The notes: generated from the sequence alone by a model not told the origin. DNA of 64,000 nucleotides from Gemmatimonadota bacterium (GCA_009837395.1 VXTP01000043.1:542909-606908), one strand, 5' to 3'; shown: positions 32,497-41,340, counted from the first letter of the stretch. Program-made: numbers and translations.

Positions 32497-33912
32497 GTGA
32501 CCGGCTCCGCAAGCCCTACCCGTCCGAACGTCATCCTCTGCATCTGCGACCAGCTGCGCGCGTTCGAAGTAGGATGCTACGGAAACGAGGTCGTCCGGAC
32601 GCCCCACCTGGACCGGCTCTCAGCGGAAGGCGTGCGATTCGAAACGGCGGTGAGCAACAACCCCGTCTGCATGCCCGCCAGGTCCTGCCTGCTGTCGGGC
32701 CAGTATAGCCGGACCTGCATGGGCGCGCTGGGCAATTTCGCCGAGCGCCGTGAGGATGGTTCCTCGACGATGCCCGAGTATCCGGCAGTTGGCCGGCCCC
32801 ACCTGCCCGCGCCGACGCTGCCCGAGATGTTCAAGACCCTGGGATACGATACGGCGCTGATCGGGAAATGGCACATCCATTCCGCGCCCGGACCGCTGGG
32901 GTTCGACTACAGCCTGTACCCGCGGGTCCACCACCGGCACAGCGGGCAGTCCTACGTGGAGAACGACGGAGAGGAGTTCCAGGTAGAGGGATTCAGCGTC
33001 CGCTTCGAGTCGGACCAGGTCGGCGGCTACCTGAGAGACCGGGAACACCGGGAGCATCCCTTCTTTCTCTACTACAGCATTTCTCCGCCCCACATGCCTC
33101 TCATGGACGCGCCCGAAACGTACCTGGATATGTACGACCCCGCCGATATCCCCCTGCGGCCCAACGTCTACCGGGACGGCCGGCTGCCCTGCGACGAACA
33201 CTGGTTCAAGGTCTACCTGTGGGACTTTCTCTTCTACGAAAAAGATCTGCCGTTCACGCGCAACCTGCCGCCCGGGTTCGATCTGCGGCACCTTATCGCC
33301 CTGTATTACGGCATGACGACCTGGGTGGACGACATGGTCGGACGCCTCATGCACTTCCTCAAGGCGTACCACCTCGCTGAAAACACCATCGTCGTTTTCC
33401 TCTCCGATCATGGAGACAACCTCGGCAGCCACCACCTGTTCAACAAGGGCCGCCTGATCGAAGAGTCCATCCGCATCCCGCTGGTCTTTCACGCATCAGG
33501 CCGCCTGAAACCGCGGGTCGATTCGGCCACGACGGCCCAGCTCATCGATGTCATGCCCACCTTGCTTTCCCTCTGCGGCGGTTCCGTACCCGCCCACGTC
33601 CAGGGGAGCGACCTCGCGTCGGTGATTTCGGGTGAAAACGGTCCGATGGAAGACGAGGGCGTGTTCGTGGAGACCTCACTGGGACAGGTCGGACTGCGCA
33701 CGCCGACCCACACCTACGGGATCCGTATCGATCCGAAATCAGGAAAAGTACTGGATGACCTGGAGTGCTTCTTCGATCTGAGGACCGACCCCTACCAGTT
33801 GTCCGACCTGAGGGACGCCAGTCGCGACACGGGGTTGGCCGCCGGTCTCCGGGACCGGGTGCTTGCCTGGCACCACGCGACGCCGTGGATGCACCGCGGC
33901 GCACCCCCGTGA
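32497..33912 (+). CDS. Type I sulfatase (arylsulfatase-like), no signal peptide
   Basis: 471 aa; GTG start with GGAG seven bases upstream. N-terminal NVILCICDQLRA holds the metal Asp. NPVCMPARSCLLSGQY is the C-x-P-x-R formylglycine site (Cys ~ residue 57), and LIGKWHIH, SDHGDNLGSHHLFNKG complete the metal and sulfate pocket. No signal sequence is visible, so it should act in the cytoplasm on imported sulfated sugars or esters. A maturase (FGE or anSME) is not in the window. Neighbours are an anion exporter and an MFS carrier. Confidence 0.92.
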   Translation: MTGSASPTRPNVILCICDQLRAFEVGCYGNEVVRTPHLDRLSAEGVRFETAVSNNPVCMPARSCLLSGQYSRTCMGALGNFAERREDGSSTMPEYPAVGRPHLPAPTLPEMFKTLGYDTALIGKWHIHSAPGPLGFDYSLYPRVHHRHSGQSYVENDGEEFQVEGFSVRFESDQVGGYLRDREHREHPFFLYYSISPPHMPLMDAPETYLDMYDPADIPLRPNVYRDGRLPCDEHWFKVYLWDFLFYEKDLPFTRNLPPGFDLRHLIALYYGMTTWVDDMVGRLMHFLKAYHLAENTIVVFLSDHGDNLGSHHLFNKGRLIEESIRIPLVFHASGRLKPRVDSATTAQLIDVMPTLLSLCGGSVPAHVQGSDLASVISGENGPMEDEGVFVETSLGQVGLRTPTHTYGIRIDPKSGKVLDDLECFFDLRTDPYQLSDLRDASRDTGLAAGLRDRVLAWHHATPWMHRGAPP

Positions 33913-33934
33913 TGGATCTCAGCAGGAACACCAT

Positions 33935-35320
33935 ATGACCGAAACGAGCCGGGAAGGGAACAACCGTCTGATCGTGGTGTTGTTCGGCCTCATGTTCGTG
34001 GCCGTCGCCGACAACCAGATGATCTCCCCGCTCCTGCCCGACCTGATGGCCGCCTTCGCCATGGGCGCGGGCCAGGCCGGGCTGCTGGTCTCGGTCTATG
34101 CCATCGCCGCGGCCGTGGTCTCCTTCGCGATCGGGCCGTTGTCGGACCGGACCGGACGACGGAAAATGCTCATCGCCGCGTTGATCGTATTCACCGCTGC
34201 GACCCTGCTGTGCGGCCTGGCGTGGGACTATGCTTCGCTGGTCGCCTTCCGGGCCGTCACCGGCGCGGCCGCCGGAGCTCTTTCCCTCAATATCACGGCC
34301 TGCATAGGGGACCACTATCCCTACAGGCGGCGGGGCGCCGCCATGGGACTGGTCATGTCCGGTTACTTCGCGGCCATGATCCTGGGCGTGCCGGCCGGGG
34401 CCTTTGTCGCGGAGGCCTGGTCCTGGCGGTGGGCCTTCGGCGCCTTTGCAGGGGCCGGACTGCTGCTGTGGGCGCCGGCGCTGGTCTTCCTGCCATCCCG
34501 CGATCCCGCGGCCAACCTGGGCGGAACGGGTGGCTCAGCCAGCGCGGCCCCCGCGATCCAGCGTGTTTCCATTTCCAACCTGGTAAGAAGTTACGGTCGA
34601 TTCCTCACGCGCACCGGCCCCCTGGCGGTGATCGCGGCGTCCTTTCTCGTATCGGCTTCCACGGTCGGTTTCATCACCTACGTGGGGACGTGGCTGCGGG
34701 ATGCCTACGGACTCTCGACCGACTGGATCGGCATGGTTTTTCTATTCAGCGGACTGGGCGCACTGCTGGGCAGCCCACTGGCCGGATACCTCTCGGACCG
34801 TGCGGGTAAAAGGGGTGTCGTGGTGGTGAGCGGGCTGGTGATGGCCGGCCTGCTGGCGGCCATACCCTGGATAACCGGCCTGTTGGCGGTGGTCTTCGCC
34901 GGATTCATCCTCACCGGCATCGCCGGGGCCTTCCGCCACGCGCCGCTTCAGGCGCTTGTGACGGCCATGGCATCCGACGAGGAACGCGGCACCCTCATCG
35001 CGCTCAAGAACACCGTAGCGGAATTCGGCATTGCCGGAGGCACGGCACTTTGCGGCGTGCTCTACGTCGCCTTCGGATATCCTTCCGTCGGAGCGGCCTG
35101 CGGCGTCATGGCCGCGGCCGCATCCGTCGTCATCTTGATCTGGGTGCGCGAACCGGGCGGACCAGGCGGACCAGGCGAACCGGACGGGCCGGGTACGCCA
35201 GACGAGTCGGGCGAACCGGGCGATTCGGACCCGCCAGGCGAACCAGGCGATTCGGTCCCGCCAGGCGAACCAGGCGAACCGGACCCGCCAGCCGGACCGG
35301 CCGAACCCGGTCAGACCTGA
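33935..35320 (+). CDS. MFS transporter with collagen-like C-terminal tail
   Basis: 461 aa from ATG 33935 (AGGA nine bases upstream). Twelve TM helices lie within residues ~10-405; motif A appears as GPLSDRTGRRKML. The last ~55 residues form a hydrophilic Gly/Pro/Glu/Asp tail with GGPGGPGEP and PPGEPGE repeats, encoded by a 9-bp-type repeat (35155-35310). The tail would face the cytoplasm. It follows the sulfatase by 22 bp, suggesting uptake or export of a sugar substrate or product. Confidence 0.88.
   Translation: MTETSREGNNRLIVVLFGLMFVAVADNQMISPLLPDLMAAFAMGAGQAGLLVSVYAIAAAVVSFAIGPLSDRTGRRKMLIAALIVFTAATLLCGLAWDYASLVAFRAVTGAAAGALSLNITACIGDHYPYRRRGAAMGLVMSGYFAAMILGVPAGAFVAEAWSWRWAFGAFAGAGLLLWAPALVFLPSRDPAANLGGTGGSASAAPAIQRVSISNLVRSYGRFLTRTGPLAVIAASFLVSASTVGFITYVGTWLRDAYGLSTDWIGMVFLFSGLGALLGSPLAGYLSDRAGKRGVVVVSGLVMAGLLAAIPWITGLLAVVFAGFILTGIAGAFRHAPLQALVTAMASDEERGTLIALKNTVAEFGIAGGTALCGVLYVAFGYPSVGAACGVMAAAASVVILIWVREPGGPGGPGEPDGPGTPDESGEPGDSDPPGEPGDSVPPGEPGEPDPPAGPAEPGQT
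35155..35310 (+). repeat. Imperfect 9-bp-based repeats encoding the Gly-Pro-rich MFS tail
   Basis: Units such as CCAGGCGAA and CCGGGCGAA recur, including two long copies containing GACCCGCCAGGCGAACCAGG-like sequence. They stay in frame and keep the tail open. Confidence 0.75.
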
Positions 35321-35330
35321 CGATGACGTA

Positions 35331-36062
35331 TCAGGATGCGTCGTAGGCGGTAAGGGGACGCATCCAGATGTTGCGGAACCGGACCGGATCGCCGTGATCC
35401 TGCAGTTGCAGGGGGCCCGTGTCGGCGTGGGGCGTGTCGTAGTTCGCCAGGTCCCTGTGCCCGGTGGGACCGACGGCCCGCTGGCGGTGGTGCACCACGA
35501 TCCCGTTGTGGATGACCGACAGGTGCGCGCCCTTCACCAGTCTGTCGCCGTCCCACGAAGGCGATTCGAAGATGATATCGTAGTTCTGCCATTCGCCCGG
35601 TCCCCTGCTGGCATTGACCAGGGGAGGATACTGGCCGTAAATGGCCGAGGCGGAACCGTCGGCATAGGTCCGGTTGTCGAAGCTGTCCAGCACCTGGATT
35701 TCGTAGAGCCCCAGCAGGAACACGCCGCTGTTGCCCCGGCCCTGGCTGTCTCCGGCCACCTCTTCGGGCGTGGCCCATTCGAGGTGAAGCTGGCAGTCGC
35801 CGAAATGCGCACGGGTCGAGATGTCTCCCGTGCCGTTGACCTCCATGTACCCGTTCTCCACCTTCCAGGCAGCATCGCCTCCATCCCGGCCGACCCACTG
35901 AGCGAGGTCCGATCCGTCGAAGAGCACGACCGCGTCTGAAGGAGGGCTCCCACAGGCGCCGCCCGGTGTGACCACGCGGGGCTGGGGCCGGTCGCCGTCG
36001 TGGACGCGCCATTTGCCGCCGGGTATTACGGAGGTATCGGTGTATCCTATGGAATCCGCCAT
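35331..36062 (-). CDS. DUF1080 (3-keto-disaccharide hydrolase domain) protein
   Basis: 243 aa; AGGAG lies eight bases upstream of the ATG. The concanavalin-like DUF1080 fold is marked by VLFDGSDLAQWVG, GNSGVFLLGLYEIQVLDSF and EWQNYDIIFESPSWD, with a C-terminal GPLQLQDHGDPVRFRNIWMRPL. Some members hydrolyse 3-keto-glycosides. Most relatives are secreted, but no signal peptide is visible here. It ends an apparent operon 10 bp after the M20 peptidase gene. Confidence 0.88.
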   Translation of the reverse strand: MADSIGYTDTSVIPGGKWRVHDGDRPQPRVVTPGGACGSPPSDAVVLFDGSDLAQWVGRDGGDAAWKVENGYMEVNGTGDISTRAHFGDCQLHLEWATPEEVAGDSQGRGNSGVFLLGLYEIQVLDSFDNRTYADGSASAIYGQYPPLVNASRGPGEWQNYDIIFESPSWDGDRLVKGAHLSVIHNGIVVHHRQRAVGPTGHRDLANYDTPHADTGPLQLQDHGDPVRFRNIWMRPLTAYDAS

Positions 36063-36072
36063 GGATCGACTC

Positions 36073-37188
36073 CTATAAGCAAACTTCGTGAATCATGCGT
36101 GAATAGATGTCCACCGCTTCGTAAAGCTGCGGTATTTCCACGTATTCGCCCACCGTGTGGGCCTGCTCGATACTGCCGGGGCCCAGGACCACCATCTCCA
36201 GCTGCTCCCTGAAATGGGGAGCGTCGGTCCCATAGGGCACGGTCTCCGGCCGCTTGCCTCCGGTGACGTCGGAGGCCAGTTGCACAATGGGGTTCGATGG
36301 ATCGGCGTAGAAGGGGCGGGATATGCTGCTCGTAACCTCGAAGCCGTAGCTTTCGGCCCGCGCGACCAGTTCATCCACCAGTTCTTCGCTGTGATCGTCC
36401 GGCATCGTGCGGAAGCAGATGTGACAGGTCGACCGCGCCGCGGAGACGTTCTGCTTCGTATCGTAGTCGGTGATCACCATGTTGAACCCGTTGGAAGGCG
36501 GATTGAACTCCGCGTTCTGATACCGTTCATCGTTTATGATCCGCTCCGCCTGTTCGGCCATTTCGGCCAGGAAAGGAGCGATCTTGAAATTGGCGGATTC
36601 CCCCAGGCCCGTGCTGGTGTGCGCCGCCCTGCCGTGGGCCGTCACCACGATGTGGGCCGCACCCTTGTGGGCGTACACCGGCGTCAGGCTGGTCGGCTCG
36701 GCCACCACGCCGTAGGTGGGGCGAACGGCGCTCATGATGCGGGATTCCGTGGCGACCTGGTGCGCGCCGCCTCCGCCCACTTCCTCGTCGGCCGTCGCCA
36801 CCACGATCAGCGGCTTCTTCAGGCGGTCCGCGTCTACCTGCGCGGCGGCGATCATGGTGCATGCCAGGGGGCCCTTCATGTCGCAGCTGCCACGGCCGAG
36901 CAACCGGTCGCCTTCGACCACGCCGTGATAGGCGTCCCAGTCCTGCTCCTGACCCGGTACCGTATCCGTGTGGGACAGGAAGGCCAGGCCGCCCTCGCCT
37001 TCGCCCTTGCGTCCGACAAGGCTGACCTTCAGTTCGCCGTTCTCATCCTCGTAGGACAGCCGTTCCACCTCGAGCCCGCATGCCTTCATCCGGTCTTCGA
37101 CGAGGTCGGAAACCGCCGCGTTGCTCCACCGGCTGACGGACTTCACATCCACGAATTCCTTCGTCATTTCAACTGGATCCAACCCCAC
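36073..37188 (-). CDS. M20 family metallopeptidase (ArgE/DapE type)
   Basis: 371 aa; GTG start at 37188 with GGGGGA five bases upstream (ATG 37167 is possible). Metal site: SHTDTVPG (His, Asp), RGSCDMKG (bridging Asp), TADEEVGG (catalytic Glu-Glu) and VVAEPT (Glu). The dimerisation lid spans about residues 180-290, and the C-terminal GPGSIEQAHTVGEYVEI supplies the last His. It is a cytoplasmic deacylase or dipeptidase of the acetylornithine deacetylase/succinyl-diaminopimelate desuccinylase class; no arginine or lysine genes adjoin it, so the substrate is open. Confidence 0.9.
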   Translation of the reverse strand: MGLDPVEMTKEFVDVKSVSRWSNAAVSDLVEDRMKACGLEVERLSYEDENGELKVSLVGRKGEGEGGLAFLSHTDTVPGQEQDWDAYHGVVEGDRLLGRGSCDMKGPLACTMIAAAQVDADRLKKPLIVVATADEEVGGGGAHQVATESRIMSAVRPTYGVVAEPTSLTPVYAHKGAAHIVVTAHGRAAHTSTGLGESANFKIAPFLAEMAEQAERIINDERYQNAEFNPPSNGFNMVITDYDTKQNVSAARSTCHICFRTMPDDHSEELVDELVARAESYGFEVTSSISRPFYADPSNPIVQLASDVTGGKRPETVPYGTDAPHFREQLEMVVLGPGSIEQAHTVGEYVEIPQLYEAVDIYSRMIHEVCL

Positions 37189-37211
37189 GTAATCCCCCTC
37201 TCGAGATCGTC

Positions 37212-37220
37212 ATTATCGCA
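37212..37220 (-). promoter_or_regulatory. Possible extended -10 promoter before the M20 gene
   Basis: Minus strand TGCGATAAT is an extended -10 (TGn plus GATAAT) without a clear -35. It would start mRNA near 37204, shortly before the GTG at 37188. Confidence 0.3.
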
Positions 37221-37237
37221 TTTTTTACGAGTTGCGC

Positions 37238-38227
37238 TCAGTCCGCCAGCCAACTCGACATTTCATCACGCAGTTCCGTGTCCGCCTTCAGGGCGAGGGC
37301 GTCGAAGGCGTTGTCCAGGTGGCCGGCATGGCGGGCGCCGACGAGGACCGACGTGATATCGGGATGCCCCATGGCCCACGCCATGGCCATGCGCACCATG
37401 GGAATTCCCCTGTTATCCGCCAGGGCCCGCAGCCGCTCCACGTTGCGGAAGTTCCGGTCGTTGAAGTAGATGTCCGCGTGTCCGGGAATCACGTCGAAGC
37501 GCGAGCCCTTCGGAAAAGCGTTAAGGTCCGGTGTGTATTTTCCCGCCAGGAAACCCGCTGCGAGCGGGCTGTAGGACGTGATGGCCACTTCCTCCCGCCG
37601 GCACAGGGGAAACAGTTCGTCCTGGGCGCCCGGATCGGCCAGGTTGTAGGGCGGTTGGACCACCTCGAACCGGGCATAGCCTTCCCTGGCGCTGGCGTCC
37701 AGGGCCTCCCGGAGCTGCGCGGCGTTGAAGTTGCTGCAGCCCACGGTCCCGATCCTTCCCGCCGAAACCTCCTCGTCCAGCGCGGCCAGGCTTTCGGCAA
37801 TGGGAACCGATTCATCGGGAGAATGCAGTTCGTAGATGTCCACGCAGTCCACCTGCAGGCGCTCGAGACTGACCCGGAGCGCCCGGGCGATATTCTCCGG
37901 GCTGTTGCCGCTGCTCACCTTGGAGCAGATCACCACGTCGTCCCTGCATCCCCGTGCTTTCATCCACTTTCCGATGATGATCTCGGAAGAGCCCATGATA
38001 TCCGAGGTCTCGCGCACATCATCGACTTTCAGCACGTCCCGCCGGTAGGTCCGGGCATTGCCGCCTCCATACGCCTCCGCCGTATCGAGCCAGTTTATCC
38101 CCCTTTCGACCGCATCATCCAGTATGGCCGCCGATGCGTCCTCGTCGATTTCACGGCCGAAAGTCACACAACCCAGGCCGATGAAGCTGAGCGACGTGTC
38201 GGTGCGGCCGAGTTTTCGGTGTTCCAT
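37238..38227 (-). CDS. Aldo/keto reductase
   Basis: 329 aa from ATG 38227, six bases after AAGGAG (a GTG two codons upstream is the alternative). Catalytic Asp and Tyr in WLDTAEAYGGG, Lys in VICSKVSSG and His in IYELHSPD are intact. NADP-binding features near the C-terminus (SVLVGARHAGHLDNAFDAL) are standard. An extra ~20-residue loop (around residues 58-80) follows the Tyr. Substrate unknown; it may be co-transcribed with the M20 and DUF1080 genes. The 38228-38411 spacer upstream shows no gene and no convincing promoter. Confidence 0.88.
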   Translation of the reverse strand: MEHRKLGRTDTSLSFIGLGCVTFGREIDEDASAAILDDAVERGINWLDTAEAYGGGNARTYRRDVLKVDDVRETSDIMGSSEIIIGKWMKARGCRDDVVICSKVSSGNSPENIARALRVSLERLQVDCVDIYELHSPDESVPIAESLAALDEEVSAGRIGTVGCSNFNAAQLREALDASAREGYARFEVVQPPYNLADPGAQDELFPLCRREEVAITSYSPLAAGFLAGKYTPDLNAFPKGSRFDVIPGHADIYFNDRNFRNVERLRALADNRGIPMVRMAMAWAMGHPDITSVLVGARHAGHLDNAFDALALKADTELRDEMSSWLAD

Positions 38228-38411
38228 GCGCACTCCTTTGGTGTTATCCTGCGGATGTCGCGGACGCCTGACACATACCGCGAGTGTCTAACGCAAATCG
38301 CAAAGCGCGGGTGGAAAAGTTGTGGTGTGAATGTATACCGGTGTGGATCGGGCAGGCAAGGGATGTTTGGCGGGGAGATCGTGGCGGCCCCGGTCCAGGC
38401 GAATCGATCGC

Positions 38412-39719
38412 TCAGAATCCATCGTCGCTGGACCGGACCGGGATCCGCTGACCGATCAGCCGCATGCGTTCATCCAGCAGCCGCTTGAGTTGGTTCAACT
38501 TGATCCGGTGGGCCGCGAGTTCCCTTTCGTGTTCCAGGATCATCTGCTGAATGAGACGGGGATCTTCACCGGACCGGGGATCGTCCGGACCTTCTTCGGC
38601 GAGCAAGGGAGAAGCGGGCGCGGCGAGTGTTTTCGGCTGTGCCGCGAGCACCGTGTGCGCGGTATGTTCCACATCCCCTCGAAGGTACTTGATTTCGATC
38701 CGGGTGCCCACGGGAAGCGTGGTCACGAATTCGGCCAGGACGATGGGATGGTGCATGGAGACGCCGTTCACGGCCCGAAGCACGTCGCCCTTGCGCAGAC
38801 CGACCTGCATGGCGGGACTGTCGGGATATACATCCGAAACGACCATGCCTTCCACGGCGCCCAGCATGATATTGCGGTCGCCGCCGATGGTGACGCTTTC
38901 CCAGATTTTCTCCACGTGAACGCCCAGCCAGCTCCGGCGGATCTCGCCGAATTTGATGAGTTGCCGGGCAAATGTCTTCACGCGGTTAATGGGTATAACT
39001 GCGATCAGGCCCCTGCCTTCACCTGCGCCGGAATCGACCGAGCCGGGCGGCTGGGCCCGATGGGGATCGGCTACGAGACCGAGCAGGCGGCCGTTCGTGG
39101 AGAACACCGCGCCGCCCGAGTAGGCGGAACCGACCACGGTGCTGACCTGGATCATGACGTCCTCTTCCCGCAGCCCGTTCACGATCCCCGTCGTCATCGA
39201 GGACGGAAAGCCGTGGGCGTTGTTCAGCACCAGTACCCAGGACCCCGGACGTACGTCATCGGAATCACCCAGGCGCGCGGTGTGGGTCTCCAGGCTGTCG
39301 ACGCGGATAACGGCGATGTCGGAAAGCCGGTCCACCCCGACGAGATGACCCCGGCGGTAACTTCCATCCCGAAAGTTCACCAGGATATCGTGGGCATGGT
39401 CGACGACGCCGGCCGTCGTAATGATGAACCCGTTCCGGTGAAGGACCACGCCGGTCCCGATGGAGCGTTCCCAGTCCGTGAAGGTCTGTCCGTTCACCGT
39501 ATTGATGAACTTGCGCTGCACGATCACGCTGGCGACCGTCGGTTCCACGCGTTCGACGAGACTGACGATCTCCCGTTCGAGGCTATGAAGATAAGGGGCG
39601 GTCTGCCCATGGACCCGGCGATCGTCGCCCGCGTGCCAGCCGCAGGCCAGTAGCGCGGCCCAGATCAGAGGCCGGAGGCGGCCGGTCCAGAGATGGGGGT
39701 TGGAATGAGCACCGTGCAT
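38412..39719 (-). CDS. HtrA/DegP-like PDZ protein with catalytic His replaced (probable pseudoprotease)
   Basis: 435 aa. A signal segment (residues ~15-27) precedes a trypsin-like domain (~45-245), one PDZ domain (~255-350) and a C-terminal coiled coil (~385-425). The Asp (SDIAVI, Asp134) and Ser (AYSGGA, Ser201) positions of the HtrA triad are kept, but the His position reads TTAGVVDHA, with Gly104 where DegP has TNNHVVDNA. The oxyanion GNSGG is also changed to AYSGG. It therefore should bind but not cut protein. It starts six bases after the anti-sigma stop and is the third gene of the sigma operon, in the place MucD/DegP-type proteases often occupy. Confidence 0.88.
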   Translation of the reverse strand: MHGAHSNPHLWTGRLRPLIWAALLACGWHAGDDRRVHGQTAPYLHSLEREIVSLVERVEPTVASVIVQRKFINTVNGQTFTDWERSIGTGVVLHRNGFIITTAGVVDHAHDILVNFRDGSYRRGHLVGVDRLSDIAVIRVDSLETHTARLGDSDDVRPGSWVLVLNNAHGFPSSMTTGIVNGLREEDVMIQVSTVVGSAYSGGAVFSTNGRLLGLVADPHRAQPPGSVDSGAGEGRGLIAVIPINRVKTFARQLIKFGEIRRSWLGVHVEKIWESVTIGGDRNIMLGAVEGMVVSDVYPDSPAMQVGLRKGDVLRAVNGVSMHHPIVLAEFVTTLPVGTRIEIKYLRGDVEHTAHTVLAAQPKTLAAPASPLLAEEGPDDPRSGEDPRLIQQMILEHERELAAHRIKLNQLKRLLDERMRLIGQRIPVRSSDDGF

Positions 39720-39725
39720 GGTCGA

Positions 39726-40628
39726 TCAGAACGATATGCGGACGCGCTTGAGCGGAGCGGTCGGGCCGGACGACGACGCGTCGGGCGTGCCCGTTGCGCC
39801 GGTTGTGCCGACCGCACGCTGGGAATCGCGAAGCTCAGCGGTACCAACGGTTTGCAGCAGGTCTTCCGGCGCCGGTCGATCCGGATCGCCGCCGGCCACC
39901 AGGTCCCGGCCGAAGGCCTCGTCGAACAGGGATGGATCGAGGCGCATGCCCGTACCCACCGGAACGAACCGGATCCCATGGGTCATCGGCTCCATGGTCC
40001 TGACGGTGAGGATGCCGGGTCTGTTGCCGGTATTGCGGTTTGTGGTATATGGGAGACTGGTTGCAGCGGGAGTGGGGGGAATTGTTGCCTGTTCCGTGTT
40101 CATTGCCGGTTCAATCGCCATGTGCGGCGCGAGTTCCCGATCCAGGGGAAAGGGCGAAATGGGATCGGGTGGCGCAAGTTCGGGTTCGATGGGCGTCGGA
40201 AGGGAAAAGGCCATCGCGGTACCCGCGGACGAATCGGACCTTTCCGTCGGGCCGGTCACTTCGGCAAAACCGCCGATCACGGTTATGGTCAGGATCAGGC
40301 TGGTCGCGAATACCAGTTGAACGGGGCGCTGCCGGCTGAGTTCGCCCAGTTCGGAAACGGCTGCCGAAACGCGTCTCAACCAGGAGGAGGCGTACAGTTC
40401 GCGGGCGACTTCCCGGCTCAGCAGGTTGCCGAGCTGTTGTTCGAACATCGGCCGGGGGGATACGGCGGGAAGACTCTTCACGGCCCGCATGGCGCTTTCC
40501 ATCTCCTGAATCCTGAGCCGGCACCGGGGACATCCGTTCAAGTGAAATCTAAGCTCGTCTTCTGTCGCCTTCGACAACTGACCGTCCAGGTAGTCCGACA
40601 TCTGCCGCTCGTATCCACTGCAATTCAA
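39726..40628 (-). CDS. Zinc-binding (ZAS-type) anti-sigma factor, membrane-spanning
   Basis: 300 aa from a TTG at 40628; GAGGAGGAAGGA lies just upstream, and no ATG fits. The frame runs further upstream only as a shadow of the sigma gene. The cytoplasmic N-terminus has Cys3 and H-x3-C-x2-C (His29, Cys33, Cys36), the ZAS zinc motif that holds an ECF sigma factor. One TM helix (about residues 90-112, QLVFATSLILTITVIGGF) leads to a ~185-residue Pro-rich periplasmic domain of unknown fold. It should keep the upstream sigma factor inactive until an envelope signal leads to its cleavage or release. Confidence 0.88.
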   Translation of the reverse strand: MNCSGYERQMSDYLDGQLSKATEDELRFHLNGCPRCRLRIQEMESAMRAVKSLPAVSPRPMFEQQLGNLLSREVARELYASSWLRRVSAAVSELGELSRQRPVQLVFATSLILTITVIGGFAEVTGPTERSDSSAGTAMAFSLPTPIEPELAPPDPISPFPLDRELAPHMAIEPAMNTEQATIPPTPAATSLPYTTNRNTGNRPGILTVRTMEPMTHGIRFVPVGTGMRLDPSLFDEAFGRDLVAGGDPDRPAPEDLLQTVGTAELRDSQRAVGTTGATGTPDASSSGPTAPLKRVRISF

Positions 40629-40642
40629 AATGTCCTTCCTCC

Positions 40643-41305
40643 TCAAAGTATCTCTACCTGCCACTGTCTCAACATTTCCTGCAGTCTCAGCCGTCCCCGG
40701 TTGACCCGCGACTTGACGGTTCCCGTCGGACAGCGGAGGATCTCGCCGATCTCCTCGTAAGAAAGCTCCTCGATGTCGCGCAGCACGATCACGGACTTGT
40801 ATTTTTCCGGCAACTGATCGATCGCGTACTGTATTGCCCGGCCCAGTTCGTTCTGCTCCAGGTGATCGCCGGGACCCGCGCTCGTGTCCGGCAGATCGAT
40901 GCTTTCCCGCGTGCTGTTCTCGTGGGGCGAAGCGTTCAGGGAGAAGAACTGGCGGCGTTTCCGCTTGCGCAACTCGCTTCGGGCGAGATTGAGCGCGATG
41001 GTATAGATCCAGGTGGAAAGATTGGAGATCGCTTTGTAGTTGTGGCGGTTCCGGTAGACCCGCAGAAACGTCTCCTGCACCAGGTCTTCCGCGCATTCCG
41101 TATTGTGGACCATGCGGTAGATGCAGTTGTACAGCCTGGTACGGTATCTTCCGACGATCACCTCGAAGGCGCGTATATCTTCCCGCTGGACACGGACGAA
41201 CAGTACTTCGTCCGACAGGGTCAGTTCGTCCAGTACGCCGGACTCTACATCGGTGACCTGCACCGCGTTTATGGAGGTATTGTCGGCCATTTCATGTCCA
41301 CTCAT
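40643..41305 (-). CDS. ECF (RpoE-like) RNA polymerase sigma factor
   Basis: 220 aa from ATG 41305 (ATG 41290 possible). Region 2: FEVIVGRYRTRLYNCIYRMV, ECAEDLVQETFLRVYRN and NLSTWIYTIALNLAR; region 4: LPEKYKSVIVLRDIEELSYEEI and CPTGTVKSRVNRGRLRL, a normal helix-turn-helix. A ~40-residue N-terminal extension is less conserved. It directs RNA polymerase to stress promoters and is followed after 14 bp by its zinc anti-sigma factor. Both a housekeeping promoter (41421-41449) and an ECF-type promoter abutting the ATG (41313-41340) lie upstream, suggesting autoregulation. Confidence 0.93.
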   Translation of the reverse strand: MSGHEMADNTSINAVQVTDVESGVLDELTLSDEVLFVRVQREDIRAFEVIVGRYRTRLYNCIYRMVHNTECAEDLVQETFLRVYRNRHNYKAISNLSTWIYTIALNLARSELRKRKRRQFFSLNASPHENSTRESIDLPDTSAGPGDHLEQNELGRAIQYAIDQLPEKYKSVIVLRDIEELSYEEIGEILRCPTGTVKSRVNRGRLRLQEMLRQWQVEIL

Positions 41306-41312
41306 ACCGCGT

Positions 41313-41340
41313 TATACGCCGCGCGGGAGATTCGGTTTCA
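41313..41340 (-). promoter_or_regulatory. ECF-type autoregulatory promoter of the sigma operon
   Basis: Minus strand: TGAAAC (41340-41335), 16-bp spacer, CGTATA (41318-41313). This matches the general ECF pattern (AAC in -35, CGT in -10; as for Bacillus SigW). Only seven bases separate the -10 from ATG 41305, so the transcript would be leaderless. Confidence 0.6.
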
